A DNA stretch of 64,000 nucleotides from the NCBI GenBank assembly GCA_933207985.1, contig OW240917.1, positions 118,371,548 to 118,435,547 of the forward strand, read 5' to 3'. The notes under the pieces are model-generated. The model was not told the DNA's origin, did no database searches, and saw nothing but the letters and a program-made list of their open reading frames with translations. Shown here in pieces: positions 55,562-64,000 of the stretch (positions within the stretch are counted from its first letter, which is position 1; every line of letters starts with the position of its first letter). The DNA is from Pelobates cultripes. Its lineage: Eukaryota; Chordata; Amphibia; Anura; Pelobatidae. A program made the position numbers and the translations under genes.

Positions 55562-57127
55562 CTGTGAAGAAAAAAATATTACAATGTTATTTTACGTAGC
55601 AAACTCCCCAAGGTCATCTCAGAAAACATCTTTGGTAATAACAATTCCCTAAATAATTTCAATTATATGTTTCACCTAACAGAGTTGTCTATTTTTAACG
55701 TGCAACAAATGCACAGTCATATTACTGCAATAAGAATTAAAGGGACACTACAGGCACTAAAACCACTCCATCTCAATAGGTGCAATGTTCCTGTCATTGT
55801 AAAAAAAATTTGCAGACATTCGGCTGCATTTCCCAGACTTGGTATATAGTCAAGGTATCAGGAATGCATAGAATACTGTTAAAGTGATACTCTAAATGCA
55901 CTGTATCTTAAGTAAGTGGTTTTGATGCATAGATGATTGATATTTATGTTTGTCCATGAAGACGCCTCTAGTGGCACTTTCTTCTTAAGAACTTTAATTT
56001 ACGAACGTCTTCAATTTTTGTGTTACCACACACTGCACGGGTGCAGCTAATGCTTTTCTACAAGAAACACTGAATTGATGAATAGTGGCAATTGTCAAGA
56101 AACTTTGTCTTAGATATCATCAATTTGAAAGATTTTACTGAAGGTGGAGCAGATATTGCAAAGTGAGTGTGTTGGTGCTGCATTACAAGTTTCATGACAA
56201 TTATAAGCATAATGGGGGCTGAATCCAAAAGAGGACTAGGAACAGTGACATACAACATCAAATGTTTTTAAAGTGGTCAGATTATATTAAAAGCAAAACT
56301 TCATTATGCTTATGTACTAGAACCAGATATCCTGGATTTCCAGCCCAAATTGGACAGGAAACACTAAAAAAAATAAAAATATATATTTTCTATATATTAA
56401 ATAGACAGACAGACAGATGTGTTCTGTTAAAGTATCCAGTGCAGTGACATACTCCTCCCTACAGCCCAATCTATCTGTGGTAAACACAAGATGCATGCAC
56501 AGCAAACCCTGACAGTCTAGATGTTATAGAATGTAATATTCAAAGACACACACACACTCTGGAAACAGAACAGGTGAAGGAGGAACCTGTCACTAAACAG
56601 AGCCTCTGCCTGCTTGAAAATGAATCTAACCAATAAGCTTTTGGAAGGGGAGGATATGTGTTAAGTTATATTGTTGATGGGAGTATGATCCACATCAACA
56701 GTTAACAGTATGTATATATTGCAGCAGTATATAGGACACAGCTGCCTAAAGGTGATGGTATTCACAACTGTACTTAAAATATCAGTGAGTAAAGCATGCC
56801 TCAATTAAAGGTGCATATTAGGTGGATATGTGAGTCCTATCAGAATCGGAGAGCAGGGACAAACAGCCCCTCACTGCTGCTGTATAGACACATCGTGTAA
56901 TGCAGAATCTGAAACATGATTTGCACATTAAAATAACTGGCAGACATTACATATAATTTTCTTTTATACAAGACAGCGCTCATAGGAGTTGTTTTTTTTT
57001 TTTTTAAAGTTATTTAATCCCAAAAAAAAGCAAAATCACATCCATCCCATGTACATTTAGCGAAAACCCTTTATATTACTAGGATTTTCTTCACACCACA
57101 TAACTATCACACTTCAAATATACATAC
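55562..57127 (-). other. SEC24B: SEC24B intron E-F
   Basis: Contains a short TTAA repeat 55737-55882 (ttaaagggacactacaggca) followed directly by another start (ttaaagtgatactctaaatg). Otherwise no gene. Confidence 0.55.
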
Positions 57128-57183
57128 CTCTATGCTTTCATGCAGATTTACAAGTAATCCATCAGGTGTAGGTAAAAAAATGT
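57128..57183 (-). CDS. SEC24B: SEC24B exon E (56 bp)
   Basis: Acceptor gaaactttcag-type (cactttcag), donor GTATGTA. Completes Asp and encodes IFLPTPDGLLVNLHESIE. A small exon too short to stand out alone; confirmed by frame continuity with exons D and F. Confidence 0.95.
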
Positions 57184-58404
57184 CTGAAAGTGAAAATAAA
57201 ATAAATAAATAAATAGAAACAACAACTCTTTGAGAAACAATGTGTGTTATGGGATCTTTCCCTCATGAGCAATCTCTCGTACTATTGTGGACAGGCAAGT
57301 ATATTTTCAATTTGAAAACTATAAAAAGCCCAAAGAGGGCTGAAAAAAAACCTAACAGAAAGTTTCACGTATTTAATAGAATGTACTTAGCTTTGTAACT
57401 TATGTGCCAAGGAGCTGCTAAGATAAGAAGATTTACGAATAAGAAACAAAATAGACTGTCTTATTATATCGGCAGACAGTACTCAATCCAAGGCAGGTCA
57501 TCTTCCACAAAATCCCCATCTTAAAGGGATACTCTAAACAACTTGGTCTTCAGCAAGCGGTTTTGGTTTATAGATCGTGCCCTTGCAATCTCTCTGATCA
57601 ATTCTCTGTCATTTAGGAGTTAAACCACTTTATTATGCAGCCCTAGCCACACCTCCCCTGGCTAAGACTCACTCGGCCTTCGTGGAAAAAATGGTTTAAT
57701 TTTCAAATCAGCTCTAAAAGCATAATATGTTTTTGCTCCTTATCTATTAATAAAAATGTAATCACACACAGGATGCTATTTACAGAGCAGGAGAAAAGAT
57801 TCTAAATTAACCACACTGTGCAATAAAGATAGATAAAAAGAATAAAGAAGATACACACATTTTCTATAAATTTCTACTCATACAAATATAATTTAAATAA
57901 AATCTTTAAAAAAAAAAAAATCTTTAAAAAAATAATCCCCCACCCAAATAAAAACAAAACACCTTTTAATTGGTGGGAATTTCCATATGGATCAGCATTA
58001 AAGCTGATCCCACTCAACAGTTCTAGTGGTCAAATAGACAATTGCGTGTTAAAAGTGGTGTGAAAATTACAGCCTTGGGATGGCCTACTTTGTGAATTTT
58101 TAGCCAACATCATGACCTACTGAGAGTGTTTCAAGTAATTTGTATTCCAACATTAAAAACATGGAAAATGCAATCAATTTCCAAACTGATTTGCTAGAGT
58201 TTACACACTTTTTATTGTGAGTTTATAGAGTTATGCAACAAACTAAATCACATAATGCATTATAAGATGAATAGAAGAATTTAAAAAAACAAAACAATGA
58301 GCAGGAATGTAAATGCACGACTTTCAATTTATGTTCACTGACTTGCAATAAATATATACATATTCATAACAGAAAAACTTAGTCATGATGTTCTCAGAAC
58401 CCAC
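57184..58404 (-). other. SEC24B: SEC24B intron D-E
   Basis: Contains a TTAA-type repeat start at 57521 (ttaaagggatactctaaaca) extending to about 57700. No gene. Confidence 0.55.
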
Positions 58405-58523
58405 CATCTAAGTCTGAAACAATCAGCATTTGGGGCTGAGACCGATCTTCCTGCAAATTGTAAAAGTGGACTTTGCTATCAAATGTAATAAATCCAATTC
58501 TTGTTCTGGAATCTCCACGCAAC
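58405..58523 (-). CDS. SEC24B: SEC24B exon D
   Basis: Acceptor gtgttacag, donor GTGGGT. Encodes (R)LRGDSRTRIGFITFDSKVH, then FYNLQEDRSQPQMLIVSDLD. Trunk domain with the conserved IGF.TFDS and QMLIVSD blocks. Confidence 0.96.
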
Positions 58524-59277
58524 CTGTAACACACAATATAACACACATTGAATACACACTAATGAACGCTCCAGTAAATATGGAAGTTCTCGGAATGAGC
58601 AACTAGTAGCAAGATAATCATCAACATTAGTTGGGACCTAGATTAGGCTCTTGACCTAGCTCACTTAAAGACCAATACACTAATCACAGCTTAAATAGTT
58701 GTAGAACAGACTTTAGTTAATACATATAAAATATCAGATTTTTCAATAAATTTGGTGGGTGACATCATACCATGCAATTTAGAAACCCACTGGACAGTTT
58801 GGCTCCACACTGTGCACTGCAACACGGCTAACCATAAAGACATACATCACACTGCTTGCTCAAGATGGGAGAGACTGACACCACCAGGCAGCAGTTACTG
58901 TCTTCAATTCAGAAACTGCCTTAATAATGATGTGCTGGAAAGGAACTTACTCAGTGTGCGTCTCTGGCTCAATTAAGGACCGACCAACCAAACATTGGCT
59001 GTTCATAACTATCAATCTCGCACAGGGCAGGACATCTATGACCCAAAAATGCTCTAGAAACTGCCCTAACTCTAAAATTAAACTCTTTAAAATTACATAC
59101 AAATACACACAATGCTGAAGAGTGCAATATTGAAAGTAATAGAACTATTGTGAGACACAATTACAATGCAAGCATTTTTTTCTGATTACACACACACACA
59201 TATATATACACACACACATTTTTATTTTATTTTTTATTTTTTTTGTGACATGTCAGACTGCCTAGGATCATGCATAC
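58524..59277 (-). other. SEC24B: SEC24B intron C-D
   Basis: 0.75 kb with a short CA/TA microsatellite near 59190-59220. No gene. Confidence 0.6.
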
Positions 59278-59390
59278 CTGTCTAAATTATCCAGGAGTGC
59301 TTGTGAAAAGATTTTTAAATACCCAGATTCTACAGCATTGTAGGACACATCCAGAACAAAGAGATATACTGCTGGAGGAGGAGGCCGCAG
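59278..59390 (-). CDS. SEC24B: SEC24B exon C
   Basis: Acceptor cttctcaaag, donor GTATGC. Encodes LRPPPPAVYLFVLDVSYNAV, then ESGYLKIFSQALLDNLD and a split codon. First trunk strand, YLFVLDVS. Confidence 0.96.
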
Positions 59391-59619
59391 CTTTGAGAAG
59401 AGAAAAAAAAAAACAAAGTTACAAAAATAAAAATATGTTTATTGCTGGGCAAGTCTCTATATTGCAGATTTATTTTGTGTGCTAATGCTCAAGGAAAATT
59501 TATTTTGTTTAATATATTAAATCATAGACAAAAGAGGATTTAAAAGTAAAAAGAAAGAAAAAAAGATTATATAACTATAAAGTACAGATGTTGAGATAAG
59601 CATATCTATATGACATTTT

Positions 59620-61200
59620 AATAATAACTAGAAAAGTTACAATTTCAGGGGAAATTGTGTGAAGTGTTCTTGCCTCCACCTGTAGTCTACAACTGGAGTG
59701 GGCGGAGTAACTGTTATCATTTACATAGCACATTTAATTGCAACGTTGTTGCACAGTTACATTAAACCATACAGTTATAAAAACATTAGCAGGTGTTCAA
59801 AAGGCCCTGTCTATGACATCACTTGCTGCTGCAGCTTGACACAGGTCAGAGTATTTTGGCGGTTGCCATCTTCAAACGGTCATATTTTAAAAACTATTTT
59901 GATACATAGTATGTCTCTGAAGTATTAAAATTGAAGGCACAGTCGCAGTTTAGAAATTGCACTTCAAATTTGAGCTTTGCAGAGTGAAGTTTCAATGAAA
60001 GTCAATGGACGGCGTTAGTTGCAAACAAATGATTATATTGTGAAAACTATCAGGACTATGGCTTAGCTGACATGTTTAGTGGCAGCAGGGATAGCTGAGC
60101 GTTTTGATATAAGATTTGTGTAGGTGGGCCTGAAAATAAGGGAGTGGTGGCAGTTTAGAAATCATGTCCTGATTTTTCAGCTTTTGCCAGCTCCCACTCT
60201 AGAACGACGACGATATTCCGTGAACCATTCGGCGAAACGTTCCACAAAGTAATAGCAATCCGATCGGGAACAATCTGCACGTTTTGGTAAATTTTTGTCT
60301 ATGTAGTGTAAAAACTGTGGGAGGAGTTAGGGTGGCAAATTTTGCTATAATAAGAATAATAATAATAACTAGAAAAGTTACAATTTCTGGGGAAATTGTG
60401 TGAAGTGTTCTTGCCTCCACCTGTAGTCTACAACTGGAGTGGGCGACGTAACTGTTATCATTTATATAGCACATTTAATTGCAACGTTGTTGCACAGTTA
60501 CATTAAACCATACATTTATAAAAACATTAGCAGGTGTTCAAAAGGCCCTGTCTATGACATCACTTGCTGCTGCAGCCTTGACAGGTCAGAGTATTTTGGT
60601 GGTTGCCATCTTCAAACGGTCATATTTTAAAAACTATAAATCCTACAGCGAAGAGCTTTATATTGTGAGAATCACAAGACCCAGACCTACATTTTGATGC
60701 ATAGTATGTCTCTGAAGTATTAAAAATTGAAGGCACAGTCGCAGTTTAGAAATTGCACTTCAAATTTGAGCTTTGCAGAGTGAAGTTTCAATGAATGTCA
60801 ATGGACGGCGCTAGTTGCAAACAAATGATTATATTGTGAAAACTATCAGGACTATGGCTTAGCCGTTGACATGTTTAGTGGCAGCAGGGATAGCTGAACG
60901 TTTTGATATAAGATTTGTGTAGGTGGGCCTGAAAATAAGGGAGTGGTGGCAGTTTAGAAATCATGTCCTGATTTTTCAGCTTTTGCCAGCTCCCACTCTA
61001 GCTTTGCCATTCATTCCTATGGGACAAATTTCGCCACAAGAACGACGATATTCCGTGAACCATTCGGCGAAACGTTCCACAAAGTAATAGCAATCCGATC
61101 GGGAACAATCTGCACGTTTGGTAAATTTTTGTCTATGTAGTGTAAAAACTGTGGGAGGAGTTAGGGTGGCAAATTTTGCTATAATAATAAGAATAATAAT
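59620..61200. repeat. 741-bp direct tandem duplication of an unclassified repeat
   Basis: Copy 1 59620-60360, copy 2 60361-about 61200. Both begin aataataactagaaaagtta and end in (AAT)n. Copy 2 retains two segments missing from copy 1 (near 60640-60690 and 61000-61038). Short open frames inside are not genes. Confidence 0.85.
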
Positions 61201-61214
61201 AATAATAATAATAT

Positions 61215-61485
61215 ATATGTGAGATAACATTAAGTGGTCTTGCTATGCAAGAACACTTAATAATAATAAGATAACATTAAGTGGTCTTGCTATGCAAGAA
61301 CACTTAATAATAATAATAATATGTGAGATAACATTAAGTGGTCTTGCTATGCAAGAACACTTAATAAAATAATATGTGAGATAACATTAAGTGGTCTTGC
61401 TATGCAAGAACACTTAATAATAATAATAATATATATGTGAGATAACATTAAGTGGTCTTGCTATGCAAGAACACTTAATAAAATA
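61215..61485. repeat. Five tandem copies of a 40-bp hairpin unit
   Basis: gataacattaagtggtcttg followed by ctatgcaagaacacttaata occurs five times at about 61222, 61269, 61326, 61380 and 61441, spaced by (AAT)n or ATATGT. Each folds as ttaagtg-tcttgc against gcaaga-cacttaa. Confidence 0.9.
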
Positions 61486-61546
61486 AAAATTTGAAAATAT
61501 TCTGTCCAGTCTCATTTCACAAGTTCAGCATTTTTTGCTATTTTAC

Positions 61547-61656
61547 CATATAGTCAGAAGAAGCAATAAATTCTATTGAGGGATTCAGAACTTCGGGTCT
61601 TTTGTGAGGCTCTCCATAGGATCGAGTTACTGGATTATACATGAATTCTTCCGGTA
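61547..61656 (-). CDS. SEC24B: SEC24B exon B
   Basis: Acceptor tttacag, donor GTAAAA. Encodes (V)PEEFMYNPVTRSYGEPHKR, then PEVLNPSIEFIASSDYM. Linker from zinc finger to trunk. Confidence 0.96.
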
Positions 61657-62078
61657 CTGTAAATAAACATGCATGGAATTATCTGAAAATGTTATGAAAC
61701 AAACAAATAAACAGTGATACGAAGATTTACATAAATTCTAAAATTACAATAACTGCCTCTATAAAAGGAGGGTACAGTTGCAAGAAAATACTGTTTAAAC
61801 ATATATTAAACAAATATTCTTAACAATAAAACTGTCAACATAACTTATTCCATTGATATAAAGTATGGCAAATCACGTAACTGTGGCATGACCACATCAT
61901 GAAGAATTGCTGAATTAACGAACCCATGAATGATTACGGACTTAACAGTCACAAAGAAAATACTTTTTTATTTCTGCAGTCTTCAGTATAGCCTATGTAG
62001 CTAAACAATCACATGAAAAATAATGCATTATTGATTGAAGTAGAAAGGTCTTAAGCTGATAGATGCTTCCAGACCTAC
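61657..62078 (-). other. SEC24B: SEC24B intron A-B
   Basis: 0.42 kb, the shortest intron in the window; no repeats seen. Confidence 0.7.
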
Positions 62079-62205
62079 CATCATTCACTTTGTAACAAAG
62101 GTTGCATTTCCACCTCCGCTGGTCAATAAACGATACGAAAGGATTTATGTATGTTCTACAAGTTCTGCATCTTACAATGGTACCGGGAGATATCACAGGC
62201 ATGTG
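62079..62205 (-). CDS. SEC24B: SEC24B exon A (zinc finger)
   Basis: Acceptor ttttcttctag, donor GTAGGT. Encodes HMPVISPGTIVRCRTCRTYI, then NPFVSFIDQRRWKCNLCYKV and ND. CRTC and CNLC are the four zinc-binding Cys of the SEC23/SEC24 zinc finger. This exon is internal: its Met is not a start, since the exon has an acceptor and the family continues upstream. Confidence 0.97.
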
Positions 62206-62608
62206 CTAGAAGAAAATAAATAAAGAACATGACAAGACAAAAATGAAAGGCATGGAATATATATATATATATATAAAATTCCATACCATTAGAAAAATAA
62301 ATGGGTACTTATGTCTAAACTGATAAACACTTAATATGATCAATAGTAAATGGATCAATAGTTAATCTAACCAAACTAGTTAAGTCTGTCGTTATTCTAA
62401 CTTGAAGATTGTTTTTTGGCATTAAGTGACCATATTGGAACTGCTTTACAATTATAAACTCTCTTCAAATTGAGATCGTCCAGTTGAGCTATTTAGTTAC
62501 ACAAACAGAAAAGGGTGCTTATTTTCCAGAACGGAGTTCATTAGTCTAAAGCACTCATATATGATGAGAGTAAATGAAATGTTGGTTTTGCCATATGAAG
62601 CAGAATTC

Positions 62609-63030
62609 TTAAAGGGTCACTGTTAGAAGCAAAACTGCTTTATTTTAATAAAAAAAATTTGGGGGTACAGTTGTCTTTTTTTTTTTCAGACAACATAAAT
62701 TTTTTCCCCAGAGAAACATTAACGTTTACATTTGTTTGAACAACACATTTAGTTGCTATCAGCCACTAGAGAAGATCTTCACGATAGGAATCATCGTGCC
62801 CAGCACTATAACGCCGACATCACCCGGCTGGGGTTAGCTAAAGCACATTAAGACTTCTCCCACTGAATTCATTGTATAATGCTTTCCTATGGAGTTTTGG
62901 TTGACGCTGGATGTCCTCAAGCATAACATGAGGACGTCCAGCGTGAATTAGGAGACCAAACGTCGGCTAACCACCTGGAAGTCCCTTCAGTGGCTGTCTG
63001 GTAGACAGCCACTAGAGGTGGAGTTAACCC
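62609..63030. mobile_element. TTAA-type short element
   Basis: ttaaagggtcactgttagaa start; inner inverted text acgctggatgtcctcaagc facing gaggacgtccagcgt. The right end is approximate. Confidence 0.55.
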
Positions 63031-63883
63031 TGCAAGCTAATTTTTGCACAGGTCTTTTACACAGGTCAGCTCATTCTTATATAAGACTCTGTTTACCATT
63101 ATTCTGTAGATCTCATTGGTCGTTGTTAAGCAGTAACCAGTTAATATTTATTGCGCTGTCTTGCCAAAACACCATGTCTGCGTAAACCCATATAATTCTA
63201 CACTACCATTTTGATACGAATGTATATCCAGTTTAGTTTTACGGCGCTGACTTGTGTGGTTTTCCTATACAAGTGTAAGATTTATGTTATGCTGAATTAT
63301 GCAGTTTTGAAACTATATCATATCTTCGGTGCATGTGCCCACCATTTTGGTTTTTATTGATATATGCAACGTTCAAACTAAAACCTTGAATAAATTTTTT
63401 TATTTTTTTTAAAAGTACATGCAGACATGAGCAATATACCATACAATGGAAAGGTGATAGGTAAACTAGCCTAGGAACCCTTGCAAGTCAAATGTTTCTG
63501 GAACCTCAATAGAATTCACAGAAAGTACTATAATTGGATATAAAACTCAGCCACGTCCTTGTCATTGCAGAAGCTTTGCAGAGACAGCAGGCTTTTGGCA
63601 GTCCGCTGCAATAAGGGACATTATGATTATTATCCCCCTTACCCCCCATAATGCATTAACAGGAGATACACTCAAATCCAATCTACTGTTTGGAAATACC
63701 AGATTTGTAAACAATTTCCTTTCCGTATAAACAGAGTTGCTAATGGTAAATACACTAACGATTTTATGTTTTTGTGGAATATTTAATAGAAAAGATGCAA
63801 GTCATTTTTTTTCTTAGACAGTTGACAAGTTTCTGAAAATATGATTATTGTTAAGGTTCAGTCTCATATGTCAATAGCCCTAC

Positions 63884-64000
63884 TTAAAGGAACCCTATAG
63901 TGACAGGAACACAAACATGTATTACAGACCCTATAGTGTAAAAAAACACAATCTAGCCCCTTGGCCCACCCTTGCACCCCAAATTATTGTAAAATCTTAC
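63884..64000. mobile_element. TTAA-type short element, cut by window end
   Basis: ttaaaggaaccctatagtga with the inverted partner cagaccctatagtg shortly after. Same family style as 33739-34282. Confidence 0.55.

Larger units (their letters stand above)
6884..62205 (-). other. SEC24B: SEC24B gene body, C-terminal 16 coding exons
   Basis: SEC24 is the cargo-selecting subunit of the inner COPII coat, paired with SEC23 at endoplasmic reticulum exit sites. Sixteen exons, lettered A to P in transcription order, total 2031 coding bases and join without any frame error into 676 residues plus stop. They cover the zinc finger, trunk, beta-sandwich, helical and gelsolin-like regions. Paralogue choice: SLGAGLLHSREDPNQRSS, VQHLGPATDFYKKLALD and CMSKYSAGCVYYYPSFH fit SEC24B better than SEC24A as I know them, and C/D are far more distant. 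All introns are GT-AG. Introns range from 0.42 kb (A-B) to 20.4 kb (F-G), the large ones being swollen by transposons. The promoter and low-complexity N-terminal exons are outside the window. Confidence 0.95.
62206..64000 (-). other. SEC24B: SEC24B upstream intron, partial
   Basis: I find no preceding SEC24B exon here (expected to encode the segment ending in a conserved LLLHPF-type motif), so the intron probably runs past 64000. A (TA)n run lies at 62258-62274. Confidence 0.55.

Noticed and set aside
61215..61485. CRISPR-like array of evenly spaced repeats
   Set aside because: Spacers are only microsatellite text, the context is a vertebrate intron and no cas genes exist.
61993..62202. Reading exon A as a small separate zinc-finger gene starting at its Met
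   Set aside because: There is an acceptor just before it and a donor at 62078, and the frame continues perfectly into SEC24B exon B.

Overview
The window is vertebrate nuclear DNA, most likely from a frog. It carries 16 consecutive coding exons of one conserved gene, SEC24B, on the minus strand. These exons sit in a dense bed of DNA transposons and retrotransposons. The amphibian guess rests on the mix: an intact Tc1-like element, a DIRS-type tyrosine-recombinase retrotransposon, L1/Tx1-group LINEs and many short TTAA-flanked palindromic elements. I cannot name the species.

SEC24B runs from 62205 (CxxC zinc-finger exon) down to the stop codon at 6884-6886. The sixteen exons join in frame through canonical GT-AG sites into 676 residues plus stop. 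They cover the zinc finger, trunk, beta-sandwich, helical and gelsolin-like parts of this COPII coat protein. The N-terminal exons lie beyond position 64000. Positions 1-6087 are downstream of the gene and show no host gene.

Region by region. 1-6.9 kb holds a Tc1 remnant, a complete 1563-bp Tc1/mariner element with an open 338-codon transposase, TTAA-element debris and the SEC24B 3' end. 7-14.8 kb holds exons 16 to 13 from the end, short inverted-repeat elements and a decayed Tc1 copy. 14.8-22.5 kb, inside one SEC24B intron, holds a 6.4-kb L1-group LINE with an exact 16-bp target-site duplication. 23.4-34.9 kb holds exons L to G, with elements nested up to three or four deep at 28.5-31.0 and about 32.0-34.4 kb. 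34.9-55.4 kb is a single 20.4-kb intron holding a nearly intact 6.05-kb DIRS element, a 1.83-kb non-autonomous LINE-like element with its own long ORF, and a 7.1-kb LINE inserted in a fold-back repeat. 55.4-62.2 kb holds exons F to A, a 741-bp tandem duplication and five copies of a 40-bp hairpin. 62.2-64 kb is intron with two TTAA elements.

The coding exons of SEC24B look fully constrained while the introns serve as insertion targets. The intact Tc1 transposase, the DIRS element with one frameshift, and LINEs with readable target-site duplications all point to fairly recent activity.
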